Origin: Isoetes taiwanensis
Taxonomy: Eukaryota; Streptophyta; Lycopodiopsida; Isoetales; Isoetaceae
Assembly (NCBI GenBank): GCA_021234155.1
Contig: JAJEKV010000125.1
Location: 100,654-164,653, forward strand
Reading direction: 5' to 3'
DNA length: 64,000 nt
Within the stretch, counting starts at the first letter, position 1, and each line of letters starts with the position of its first letter. The notes under the pieces are model-generated. The model was not told where the DNA came from. It ran no database searches and saw only the letters and a list, made by a program, of their open reading frames with translations. Below, piece by piece: positions 34,807-46,909 of the stretch. The translations under genes and the position numbers were made by a program.

Positions 34807-36587
34807 ATGACCTGGTTAGATGAAAGATTGCTCTTGTGTTGGTTGATAATATCCCTGTATCAAAGCTTGCTTATAACGGCTGTGATAGAGAAGGACATAG
34901 AAGTGCAACACTATACAATAAAAGCAGAGGTTGTTAATGCCAAAAAGAGACTCTACAATATGGTAAATCGAACACTGAGATCACCTGCCCTGCCGACTAA
35001 ATGTGAAAGGAAAACCACGACAACTGTTATCCTAGACTTCAAGTCCTTATTGTGTTGCTTGAGGAGATGTAGTGCCAGCTTCTCTTCCAGCGAGATCATG
35101 CACATGAAAATTCTATTGCAATATGAAAGCAGCAGAGAGGACTACGTTTGCTTACAACATGTAGATGTCGATTTGGAGAACGGGCAGGTAAAAAAAGTCA
35201 TGTTAAATAACAAGGAGATTTGCTTGAAAGCATGGCATAGGGCCTATGACAGACCAATGTCTGCTTTCTTTAAGTGAAGCAAACTTTTCGTAGGTGGTCA
35301 CAGAGTGCCTGCGCATGGGAATACCGGGTCAAAGAAAACAAGATCTCATACACTGGCAGGTAATGCTGTACTATCCATCCATGTACATAGATGAGAATGC
35401 AGAGACTATGCCTCATAGATCCAAAAGCACAATTGATGGCGTGAGGAAGAATGCGAAAAGGCTACCTTCTGTCCTGACCAAAAAAGACATACATCAAGAG
35501 GTCGATGCTAGTGTGATAGAGATGACTGGAAAACATGTTTCTCCATCCTCATTCTTGGGCGGATGGAAACATAATTCGGAGGTTGCAATAATTGCATTTT
35601 CAAAATGCAATAGCTGCATTATCATAAAAGAGGAAATGGCTAAGACAGAAATCCAATGGAGAGAAGAGAGCTTCAAATGGAGAGAAAGGCCCACATGACA
35701 ACCCATTCTCTTGCAGAAGTCTTTACGGGGCATGACATAGGGAGAAGCTAGCAAAATCAGTGTGGGAGGCCACTAATGTATTACACGATGAGACCAGGCA
35801 ATAGGGAATGGTTTCCAGATAAAGATATACGGATGTGGAAAGAAAATGACAATGGTATGCTAATGATACCGACTGGCTCGCCAAAGACTGTGAAGCTATA
35901 TGCAAGCCTGAAGGATATAGGTGCTTTGAGTTGAGGCCATCCATTGCAAAGTATATGTGCATTGGGCTAATATCTCTAGGGCTGAAGTGAATTCATGGTC
36001 TAATTCCTATGTGAATGAGGTTATTGACTACTGGTCTGATCTGATGTATGCGCTTGAAGAAGGTCCCTCATGCAATGCAGAAACCGAGAACTTCTGGCCT
36101 CAGATGAGGCAAGATGTGATTGACGAGCCAGAATTCGTATTGGTTGATGAAGACAATGCGTCTCCACCTTATGTAAAATCTGCAAAGGATTAAACCTAAA
36201 AATGCAGTGGAAATATTCGACCCATACCAAGATGTCCAAAAGGGTATGTTCTTGCTTATCAGGCCGGCAGCTGCATGTCCTGCATGGGTAGCCTATGCAG
36301 ACCCTATACAAGATCCTACTCTTCCTCATTATGAAGTGGTTTTCGTATCTTGGTGGGAGCATGTAGCAAGGAAAGGTACTGCATACGCTCAACAATATCG
36401 GGATTACTGGTATACAAATTGTAGGCCGAATCCTAATGACAGACCACGCTATCAGCCTCTCAAAACTATAGACTATGGTTGGTCAGTTGAGAACAAGCCA
36501 TTGATAGTTATGATCTCTACAAGTGTAGGGATCGAGTTGCAGGAACTATTGGCTAGAGAGGCAATAGAAGGCGGTGAAGACACTTGA
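34807..36587 (+). pseudogene. Decayed gene of unknown family
   Basis: Four plus-strand blocks read openly in sequence but in different frames: 34807-35277, 35294-35698, 35957-36193 and 36207-36587. The last begins just 13 bp after a stop, so it is probably the same gene after a frame shift. The C-terminal block is the most protein-like: it is Trp/Tyr-rich (WVAYADP, FVSWWEHVARKG, YRDYWYTNCRP) and ends in an acidic tail. The middle block has an acidic run (FVLVDEDNAS). I do not recognise the family. The layout suggests the C-terminal half of a mobile-element or giant host ORF. Confident function is not possible. Confidence 0.45.
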
Positions 36588-37800
36588 GCTTAAGAAGTAG
36601 TTGAAAAAACTACAGCTTCAGCGAGTTAGATATCCTCAAATTTCTCAAAATTGTGTTATTCTCTCCAATTAATAAATTCATACTTATTTACGTCATTCAG
36701 ATCTTCTGGATAGCTCCATGTCTGATCATAATCTGCAACTTTTATCCAATGATGTGGCCCCGGGTCTCACCTAGGCATATGGGGATACCTCATCTGGCTT
36801 TATCATCTTCCATCTCTCCTTAATTGTATGTCAAGTCTTCTTCCCTTTTTTTTTTTTTTTTTTTTTTTTTAAGTTCACTCAGTTTAAAAGAAATCGTCTA
36901 TTTTTGAATTTGTGTTGATTTAGTATATCCATGCTCCTATAGATTCCGGCAACTCAATCCTTTGAAATTGTTTCCAAGTTTGGGATCTAAGTGTATTGTC
37001 GTGCTATTAAAGGTAGATAAAGTTTTGGCATGTTTTCGATTTATGTTGAACTACGACAAGTTTAATGAATTCTCTAGAATATTTTACCATCTTGCCTTCA
37101 GATTGCTCGAATCAATTTCTGCTTTTTGGAGTGATTTTGGTTGTGGCGTTTTCTCAAAAGAGCCAGTGAAATCTTTTTTATTCCACTTGCTACTATTATG
37201 GAATGGAAAGAGATGAGAATGAATAGTTTACGAAGGGATTTTGCAAGGATCAAGAACCTAACACAACGCAAATGTATGACAGAATTGTTCACAAGCAACA
37301 AAGCCTGCAAATTGTCCTACGTGTAAAATTCCAATTGACAATCCCCTTTGCACAAACACATGCTCCTAAACATCAAATATTAAACTAGGACATACCCATA
37401 ATCCACCTATAACATTAGATAAATCTGACATTCAATGATGGTAAGGGATTAAATTCATTATGATATTAACAATTATTAACAAGTGCTTAATTCCCTTCAT
37501 AGTAGGAAAAAAAACTTGGAATTGATGATACACAGATCAGACATACAGATCAAGACGTCTCATCACTTGATACTCAAAAATAAAAATAGTCTGTAGATCA
37601 AACAAAATCTTGAATCTTCTGGAATCGAAAAACAAACTTGGAGTCTCAATGATAATTTTGTATCAATCCAGCTTTTTACACAGGAGAAACTAAAATATTA
37701 TGAGCATCCTCTATAGTACCTACAAACTTTGGCATGTCAACAGAATTGCAGAGACAGAAATTATCTAGCTCATATGCAAGGTGGTTGCTGCTTTGAAATC
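36588..37800. other. Gene-free, with T27 tract
   Basis: The T-run at about 36847-36870 may be the poly(A) tail of a minus-strand retroposon lying to its right, but the adjoining ~400 bp shows no recognisable protein. Confidence 0.4.
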
Positions 37801-40230
37801 TGTTATCAAACAATCCTTTTTAAGGCATCAAGACCACAATAGACACCTTCTACTTTGTCCAGCTGAAATGCATAATAGACCATCACTCCTCCACCAGGCG
37901 ACTGTTGTTTGCTAGCCCCCAAACATAGAGGTCTTTCTATATTTATTTGTTCACAATATCGGCAATAATTGGTTTGTCTATATCATACTTACTCCCGATG
38001 AATCTTGCAACTAAATAGATGTAAATGCTGAATAATTCTACAATCATTTAATTCTGATAGTATCTAAAATTGAACAATTCAGCATTAGATATAATGATTG
38101 TAGAACTATTCAGGATTAGATGTACCTTTTGCCAACTTATGTACCTTTTTATGTTGGAACTATACCCATTGCTCTTCACAATCATAGTCTATAAAACATT
38201 TAAGAGGCATTTCAGAAACATTTTAGAATCTACCGAGTTAAACATCCATTAGGTTAAGATCCTTATCCAACTTCAGAAGTGAGATACTTATAGACAAGAT
38301 CTGACCATTGATAACTTGAAACTTTTTGTGTAAAAAGTTCCAACCTAAATCATAACTGAACAAATGAATTACTGGTTTGATTTACAAAGACATCATTGTC
38401 ACGCTTATTATTCTCCAGATTATAAAAACACAGATTTTATAACTTCCTAATGGTTGTTTCTAAAACGTCTTACATACCTCAAGCCTGTCCGCACTTTCCA
38501 AGGTTTCACCCAGAATGTCCACATTGATCCCCATGCTCTCTAATGCCGAAGTTGCTTTTCCTTGAAGGTGTTGTAAAGGATGGCATAAACCCACCACCAC
38601 CCTAGAGACTCCAGCTCATGACCATGACCTAAAAAAAAAAAAAATCTATTCTATTCTATTCTATTCTTATTTGAGTAGTTAGTTAGATTTTGATCTAATC
38701 AAAACAACTAATCTAGCCATGATGCATAGCCAAATTAAATCATAAATAACTCTGACTTGTATGAGAGCTAAAATAGCACTATCATCACCATGGAAATCCC
38801 ATGTTTCAACATTTAGAAAAGTTATGGCACCTCTGGCCAATTTCCTTGGTCTTTCAACAGCCTGCACTTCAACACTGCGTGGGTCCCCTGTGCATACAAA
38901 AATCCCTCCCCAACAATTTTTGATCCATGGGCAATAAGGCAACCTGAAGCCAAAGCATAAGTACCAGGGTAAATTTTAAGAGCCCTAAATGTTTTTCTAT
39001 TCATTTTAAGGTTGGCTAAACCTATCAAAAACAAAAGTTCATAGATTATTTTCTTGGCAAAATTTGATAAAATAAAGCCCTTTAGTTATCTTCCCACTTG
39101 GCTAAAATGTAAATTTTATATAACATGAAATTCCGGCGTCAGTGAATTTTTCTTGATCTTCAGCTAAAATGCAACTATTTGAATTCAAACTTTGAGCACT
39201 CATTAATACATGAATGACAACTGATTCAATATGCCAAAACGATAACAAAGTCGTTCAAAGTACAGTTCATAAGGAATAAACAATATCATTTAAAGGAGCA
39301 CACATATTTAAGTTGGGGACAAAATGCATTCAAATGCCTAATTTGGTGCAGGAAGTCCTTTAGGGTCAACAATTGCAAGAAGTCACTATTGCCTAAAGCT
39401 TAAAATGCTCATCTAGATAACTTGTAGATTTAAATTCAATATCCATCAAAGCATGATTGAGGTAGCTAATGGCGATTTCTAAATAGAATAGAATAGAATA
39501 GAATAGAAAGATGAAAGATGAAAGATGTCCGTGAATAGATTGGGCATGGCTATTTGAATTGATCAGGGTGCACCTAATCAGCTTCAGAGAAGGCGATTCA
39601 ATACATCATGCAACAAAGAATCCTAGCTAAACCCTAAGCATCCAAAAACTTCCCCCTTTTGGAATGGCTAAATTATGTTTTTTTTTTTAAATGACCTTTA
39701 TTAACTTTAGCCATGAAATTTGGCTAAAGGTCTAAGAAATAGCCATTTGGCGAATTTTAGCCACTCTTTAATACCCTGATAAGTACATCTATCTCAGGAG
39801 TTTCTTGCATTCAAGAATCATGCTATATGAATGAAACAAAGTATTAAATGCATGAATTAAATAATATCTCAAATTAAAGAAAACATCTATATCAAACAAT
39901 GAGGCTGGTCAGGGTCTAGTCGAGGCAGATAATTGAACAAATAAATTACTGGTTTGATTTACAAAGACATCATGGTCACGCTTATTATTCCCCCGATTAC
40001 AAAAACACAGAAGCGTCTACTACAAAAGTATTTGATCCATGCATCTTTGGAAGAGCTACTTACAAGGTTGCCAAGAGTGGAAGCTCATCATATACATCAG
40101 GTATTTGACCTGTAATTTGATTTGCTGCTAAGATTTCTGCATCACAATACTTTTCGTGTTGAACAACAGAACATATATTTTCTATGAGTATCAAGCAGCA
40201 TATAGAAAGTTCAAAAAAGAATTAACTACC
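37801..40230 (-). other. Exon-like segments of an unrecognised minus-strand gene
   Basis: Three minus-strand segments read openly and abut splice-like signals. About 40165-40058 encodes HEKYCDAEILAANQITG then PDVYDELPLLATL and is followed by GTAAGT. About 38580-38480 encodes LQHLQGKATSALESMG then INVDILGETLESADRLE and is followed by GTATGT. About 37900-37815 encodes LDKVEGVYCGLDA after a CAG. They could be three exons of one gene or remnants of one. A GQIP stretch superficially resembles a leucine-rich repeat, but no repeat unit follows. (ATTCT)n runs lie at 38647-38676 and 39484-39510. Confidence 0.35.
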
Positions 40231-40934
40231 TATTCTGGGAAAGGACTCGCAAGAGACACAAAACCGCTAGGCTTGTCATTCATCACAGCAGTAGTATACA
40301 ATGTTTGGAAGAATAGAGAGGGGTAGCCGACCATAGGAACAATATCGGACTACCCCGTAAAAAGAAATGTGCACAGGCAATATAAAAGGGTAATGGCGAC
40401 AACTTCTCATCGGGATAAAAAAACCTCGCTTTTCGGGTTTCGAGGAAAACCCTAATGAGAAATGACCTTGAATGTGTTGCCCGGAAAACCGAAAAGAGAT
40501 GAGTTGATGGCTTAACACAAAAATATAGCAGGACCCCCTTAAGAGGGCTGAAAGCCGCAAGCAAACACAAAACCCCTAAAAATACCCGCGGAATGGTTAG
40601 AGAAAAGCAAACTCATGCCCTCACGCAGCAGGCGGGAAGGGAGGGAAGCAACGAGAATAGAAGAAGAGCCGCCAGGAGAAGACGCCGATAACCGGTGCGA
40701 AAAGAGGAAATAGCCTTATATAGAGAAGCAGGCCCTTTCCTCAGTAATGGCGATCCGGATGGCTCCGGATCGATGCTATTCTGGGAAAGGACTCGCAAGA
40801 GACACAAAACCGGCCGACTACCAAAGAACTTCCTTAACTATAAGCCGAGGGCGTAAAACCTGCAAGCAACACAAAGAACTCGACAAACACCCGTGAATGG
40901 TTAGAGAAAATTCAACATGTAGCAGAAAAAGAGA

Positions 40935-41216
40935 GCATCACCCCAATAGGGTGGAGAACAGCAGCACCCAACGGGTGGAAACCAATTACGTAGAAAGAAA
41001 TATGCGTCACCCTCGAGGTGGAAATAAACAGCATCACCCGCAGGTGGAGATAGCATCACCCAACGGGTGGAAAACAATTATGCATCACCCAACGGGTGGA
41101 AAACAATTACGTAAAAAGAAATATGCATCACCCTGGAGGTAGAAATAAACAGCATCACCCGCAGGTGGAAATAGCATCACCACCATGGTGGAAAAAAGCG
41201 TCACCCAACAGGTGGA
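40935..41216. repeat. Cluster of ten GCATCACCC-loop-GGGTGGA hairpins
   Basis: Ten units in 282 bp: 40935-40955, 40961-40979, 41004-41022, 41031-41048, 41053-41071, 41082-41100, 41125-41143, 41152-41169, 41174-41192 and 41198-41216. Each begins GCATCACC (or GCGTC/GCAGC) and ends GGTGGA; 41125-41143 ends GGTAGA. CACC pairs with GGTG, while the centre varies: CAATA, AAC, CTCGA, GCA, ACCAT, TGGA. Linkers vary from 3 to 24 bp and include a recurring TACGTAAAAAGAAATAT-like piece. Confidence 0.9.
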
Positions 41217-43286
41217 TAACAATCATGTAAAAAGAAATATGCATTGCAAAATAATGCTAGACAATGTTATTTACAACATCACTAAAGATGATAAATAGAC
41301 ATTAATGCCACCATCACGTTGGAAATAAACAACACCACCCAACAAAAAACGGTCCATAAAAAAAACGCGACATCTAGAAAAAGATAAGCATCAATGTAAA
41401 ACCATAAAAAAGAACATCAAGAACACGAAACAAACTAAAAGTGGCCATTAAAATGTGCCCAATATAACAGCTTGTATATAACAACGTAAGACACGCCATG
41501 TCGAGATAAAGAGAAGCATAAAAAGGAAAAAATGATCCAATAGAAACCCATGTCGCAAAATCTCAATGTGGTGCCAAACGCAATATGCATCATATCCAGA
41601 TAAAGTTAAATAGCAACACCATGTACAAATTAGAATGTGCCCAATACAATACCTTGTGGATAACAACGTAGGACACCCCATATCTAAATAAAGAGAAGCA
41701 TAAAAATGAAAGATAATACAATATAAACCCATGTCGGAAAATCTCAATGCAGCTGCCAAAAAACAATATGCATCCTATCTAGATAAAGTCAAATAGCAAA
41801 TATGCCAAAGATATGTAATGAGCATACCAAATAGAAAAAGATCCGCTACAAAATGCAAAAACCCTCAAAAGACAGTTTAGAACCGCCGGGTGTGGAGTTG
41901 GGTCGCTCAAAGCACATAGCGGGAGGAGAAGAAGAGGAGCGCCACCACCCCCAAGCAATGGATAGGATAAAGGACGAGAGGAGAGGAAAAAAAAGAGGGG
42001 TCACGGAGGCGCTGAAGGATAGTGACGGGCCGTGCATGCGAACGAAGGCAAGCGAAGCTAAAGAAATCATATGAGCATGGGCAAGGGTCTCTGGCCCGAG
42101 TGGCAGGGGGAGAAAGGGAACTGTGGTCCCAAGAGTCCGGGTTCAAGCGTGAGGGAAGCTTCAAGGCTGACGACTTAGAACCAAAGCAGCCATGAAGAAG
42201 AAGAGCGAGCAGCCGTGGGGAAAAAAGAACATTTGAAGAAGAAGAGCCGAAAAACGCTCACGACGAATGGACCGCATCACTCAATGACCGAAAAAGGGAG
42301 GAAACATTAGAGAACAAAAACAATGAAAAGAAAAGGACGCCGCCACGATGATGAATCGGAAGGAAGGGCCCCATAGTTGATCGATTTGAATACAAATGCC
42401 GGACCAAGTCCGTGAATGGGGCTACGGACCAAGTCCAAGAATATGGCTATTATCCCTTCCCGAACCCGCGGGCCAATATCTAAAGGGAGATAAGTCAACA
42501 AAGGAACCCTTCATCATGGATCCCCAAAAAGAATAACGATAAATAAGAAGGAAGAAAAACAAGTAACCGAGATAATAAGGCAAAAAGAAAAAACTTACGC
42601 ATAGGAATGCAAAAATGCATAGACATAAAGATCGAACGAGAAACATGGAGATGTTGAGTAGAGTCGCACACCACGTAGCGAGCGCGAGAGGATGAGGACC
42701 GCCAGCAACCGTGAGTACGAACCTCAACATGTGGACCCTGCATATCAAGCAAAAAAACGGAGGAAACGGGAAAGAATGATAAAAACTAGGGGCTAAAAGA
42801 ACATGAAAAGTCAACCATGTCTAATAAAGCAACGTCTCAAAACTTACACAATGAGTATGTAATATCATATATAGGGAGCAAAGCTATGCACGAAAATCAG
42901 CCTATTGCGAACATGACAAAGTGGAGCTAACGAAAATAAAGAAGCTCCCAAATCCATAAAATTGGTACACCGGACAATATCACCTGTCACCCATGTTCAA
43001 GAATAGAAAATATAACTTCATGAAGCAACAAATAAGTGCGCTAATAAAGTGAACAAAGGAACCAACAAACACTAGAGCTCCCCGATGATCATGCCAAAAA
43101 AGAAGAATCTTAAACACAACCCCCAAATATTCAAAACCCAGTATCGGACCAAACCAAATATAGAATATACATATAAGAAATTTAGCCACAAAGGAGAAAG
43201 AGGTGGAAAAGATGTCACAAAAGACTTGAATGGAATGTAAAAAGTCTAAAAAAAATTTTTAATAGAACGACAAGAGGGAGGGGAGG

Positions 43287-43493
<207 letters not shown>

Positions 43494-43805
43494 AATCTCC
43501 AAGCGCTGAGTTGGGTCACGGGCTAACGAAATTAATGGAGCGATAAATAATAAAATGAGGCGAAACCGCATAAACGATAAGCCCACCGCCATTTAAAACC
43601 TGTGGGTCGAGCCTTAAGGCACGGGCACGAGCGAGGGTGAGATTTAAGAGGAGCGCAACCAACGCACTAAGAAGAAATGGAACATGTAGAATAATGAGCG
43701 ATTAAGGAGAACAAGAACGTGCATAATGGGGGGCAAAACGAAAACGACAAGAAATCGAAAAGGAGGTGAGCGATTAGAAACGATTCCGGAAAAAAAGAGA
43801 GGACA

Positions 43806-43972
43806 GCATCACCCAGAGGGTGGAGAAAAGCATCACCCAGCGGGTGGACGAAAAAACATGATAAACAGAAAATTGTGTACAAATAAAGCTAAATATCAAA
43901 TATGATGTGCAGGGGTAGCACAATGCATAAGGATACCCGGGGGATGGAGAAAAGCATCACCCAGCGGGTGGA
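43806..43972. repeat. Second hairpin cluster (GCATCACCC family)
   Basis: Three well-formed units (43806-43824, 43830-43848, 43954-43972) with centres AGA, AGC and AGC, and one degraded unit at 43931-43948. All have five-base arms CACCC/GGGTG. Confidence 0.9.
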
Positions 43973-45347
43973 AGTAAAAGACAATAAAGTTATGTTTTAA
44001 GCCCAAGGATAAATACGAGAAAAGAGGAATGCAAGCCAATGAACAAATCAACAAGAAAAACCACAGACAAGAGCCCAACGGGTAGAAAAATTGTAAAACA
44101 CGATCGCCTTAAGCACAACATGAACAATGCTATAATGCCCAAACATATGGAATACTCGGAACACAAGCCATGTAGCAATATTGAAAATAACTAAGATGGC
44201 ATACACAAGTCAGGTAACAATACGTAAACAACTGGCAACAGACATAAAAAGTCAAAGTGCAACCTGGCAAATGTGGTGAATAAATCTCGGGCAATCAAAA
44301 GAATGAAACCATGAGAATGCAAAGATATAAAATAGAAAAACAACAAAGACAGCCGAGGTAACAACAAATACATAGGCCACGAAAAGAAACTAAAGTAAAA
44401 AATGCGGGCCGAGGAACATAAACAAGAAAATCAATCGGAATAACCTGACATTAATGTTTGAAGAGTCGCGGTGCATCAAAAACAAGATAAACCACAAGTG
44501 CAAAAAATAAACCCCAACAACTATGGGAAACGGAATGTAGAAGATAATACCACCAGAATAACGATACCACCCGAGCAAAAGTGGAGTGCATCACACATAA
44601 GATACAAACACAAGTGCAAAAGATAAAGCCCAAACCACCATGGGGAAATCCCAAACACAGAAAGGAATGCCACATATAACCACATGGGAACCACAACATA
44701 AAAAAAAAAAAAAATAACATACAAAAGAGATACATGTCGCAATTGAGGCCCTACTGCAACCTACCATGGAAATGGAATGCATCAATGTAAAAAGGACAAA
44801 TGCAACCCGGAAGATGGTGGCCACAAATCTATAGGCAATAAAAAGATAATAAACCAAGAGACTGCAGCGTAGAATTATGAAAACAAGACAACATCCCAAG
44901 GAAACGACCACAAGACAACCAAGGTAAAAAGTGAGCCAGAACATAAACAAGAGAAAAACAGCGCGAGGAGAGCATAGACCCATTTAAATAGTGTGGTGCA
45001 TCGAATCCACGATAAAAACACAAGTGCAAAGAAGAAAAAATCCGAAAACAACGAGGCATAGGTGAGAAGTAAAACTTTAACTAACAATACATTGAAAGTT
45101 GATGAAGGTTCCAAATATTGCCCACAAAACAACTCAACAAATGAAGATGACCTTACCTAAAATGAGAAGACCGCTATCAAAATAGATCCTAGAATACAAC
45201 ATAGGGATAATAGCAAGGGAAACAACAAGAGTGACGAAAACATAAGGTGCCAGAGATGAGAATGACAATAGATGTAGTACGTATTAAGAAGGCGAAGAAA
45301 CCCATAGAAATATGTGAATGAGCATGCAAAATAACGTATGGGAAAAA

Positions 45348-46514
45348 TGAGGAGAATGGACTTCTTGGCGCAGGCGGCAGCGGCTAGGGCGGTCGCGTGA
45401 GACAGGGGCCGCCCCCCTTCTCTCCACCGGAACTGCCGCTATTCTCTTGCTCTCCAACTCTGGTCTTTGATGCTAGAAGGGAAACTCAGACTACTGTTTG
45501 TAGATTTGAAGGTTTTATGGCAGGACGAATTTCTATAGCAGCACCAGGGCGGTTTGCTAACGATTCCGGGTAAGCCACTAACGTGGTTAATTCTCGCTCT
45601 TACGCTTTCCTCTCTGAAGCATTATGATCTGGTTTGAGAAAAGATAAAGATAGATTTCTTGAAGGTTTCTTCATGTTTGGCTGTTTTTATCTTATTGAGC
45701 AAAGACACACCGAAAAGACGTAGATGTCTATAAGGTGGAGTAAGATTTTGGAATGTTGGCTTATGGTAGCAGTTCTCAGATTTCGGCAGTTATCTTCTTC
45801 CAAGTCTTCTTTACAGTAGAAATTTTCCCTTTCCTTCCACTCTTTCTTTCTAGCAGAAAGGTCCAGATTATGTATTTGGATGATAGTAAAGGCTCACACT
45901 GATTAGTAAAATTATGTGGATTACTACGGATTTGTTGGTAAATGGTCAAAAATTGCAGATATAACAGGAAGCATGGCAGCATGGGGAGATGATCCTAAAT
46001 ACTCGGTTCTTGCTCAGGTACTGTTATGCCTGAGCGGATCTTTCAAGTGCTGATGCTTGATTGATTCTGGTACTGCTATGCCAAGAACCCTATATTTATT
46101 TAGCTCTCAGTTCTTGCTCGTAATCGCTATGCCCGGGCTTAATCTTTCAAAGTGCTTGATGCTTGATTGGTTTTAATCTTTGCTATGCCAAGAACCTCAT
46201 TCCATTCTGCTACTGCTATGCAGATATACAGGTTTTCTTGCCTTTTCCCAATATTTCAGGAGAATTTATGTGGTTCTTCTACTTGGTTTGAGAATTTAGG
46301 GGGCCTTAATGGCTTATCTCAGGTATCATCATTACAACATCTGGCTACTTGTGGACGGATTATATATGGGCTTCATGTATATCAGCTTTTGGAGCAAACA
46401 AATAAGTTTGTGTTTGTAGAGAATGAAGATGTCGAGATTACTCCTGTAGTAATTCTCTATTAACATCAAACATTGTACTCTTGATTTATATATAATATAA
46501 AAAACAACCCCGTT

Positions 46515-46545
<31 letters not shown>
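45348..46545 (+). mobile_element. 1.2-kb retroposon with poly(A) and target-site duplication
   Basis: Inserted into macrorepeat unit 1. It is flanked by AATAACGTATGGGAAAAA (left, 45330-45347) and AATAACGTATGGAAAAA (right, about 46546-46562). It ends in about 26 A after a tail AATATAAAAAACAACCCCG. The corresponding site in unit 2 (about 50740-50760) has no insert. The 5' end is GC-rich. There are internal partial repeats near 46000-46200 (CTATGCC, GTGCTTGATGCTTGATTG). No long ORF, so it is a non-autonomous LINE-like element or processed non-coding transcript. Confidence 0.85.
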
Positions 46546-46909
46546 AATAACGTATGGAAAAACGAATCTGCGTAAGTATCCAATGAGACGTAAAGTATAA
46601 GAGCAACAACTGATATCACAATGAAAATAATGATTCAAAGATTAATATTAGGACCAAATTAGGCTAATATGGGCCAACACCATATAAGAAATCAAGTAGA
46701 CCATTTCCCGGATTAGCATGCCACAAATGACCAAACGCACTGTATAAGTCAAAAACAATTTATACTTGCAAAAAGACATCGTATAGAAAACACACCGCAA
46801 ATCATAATTAAAAACCAGACAACTCACAAGTAAAACATACCGGAGGAATACAACCATGTAGGTGTGATAAAGAAACAAAGGCTTAAAGAAAATATAATAA
46901 ACTAGATTC

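Noticed and set aside
40058-40165. Leucine-rich-repeat receptor exon
   Set aside because: Only one GQIP-like stretch is present. No repeat unit or kinase follows, so the LRR reading is not supported.
40935-41216. CRISPR-like array
   Set aside because: Units are 18-21 bp with irregular 3-24-bp linkers and variable centres, in a plant nuclear context. They are hairpin repeats without CRISPR spacing.
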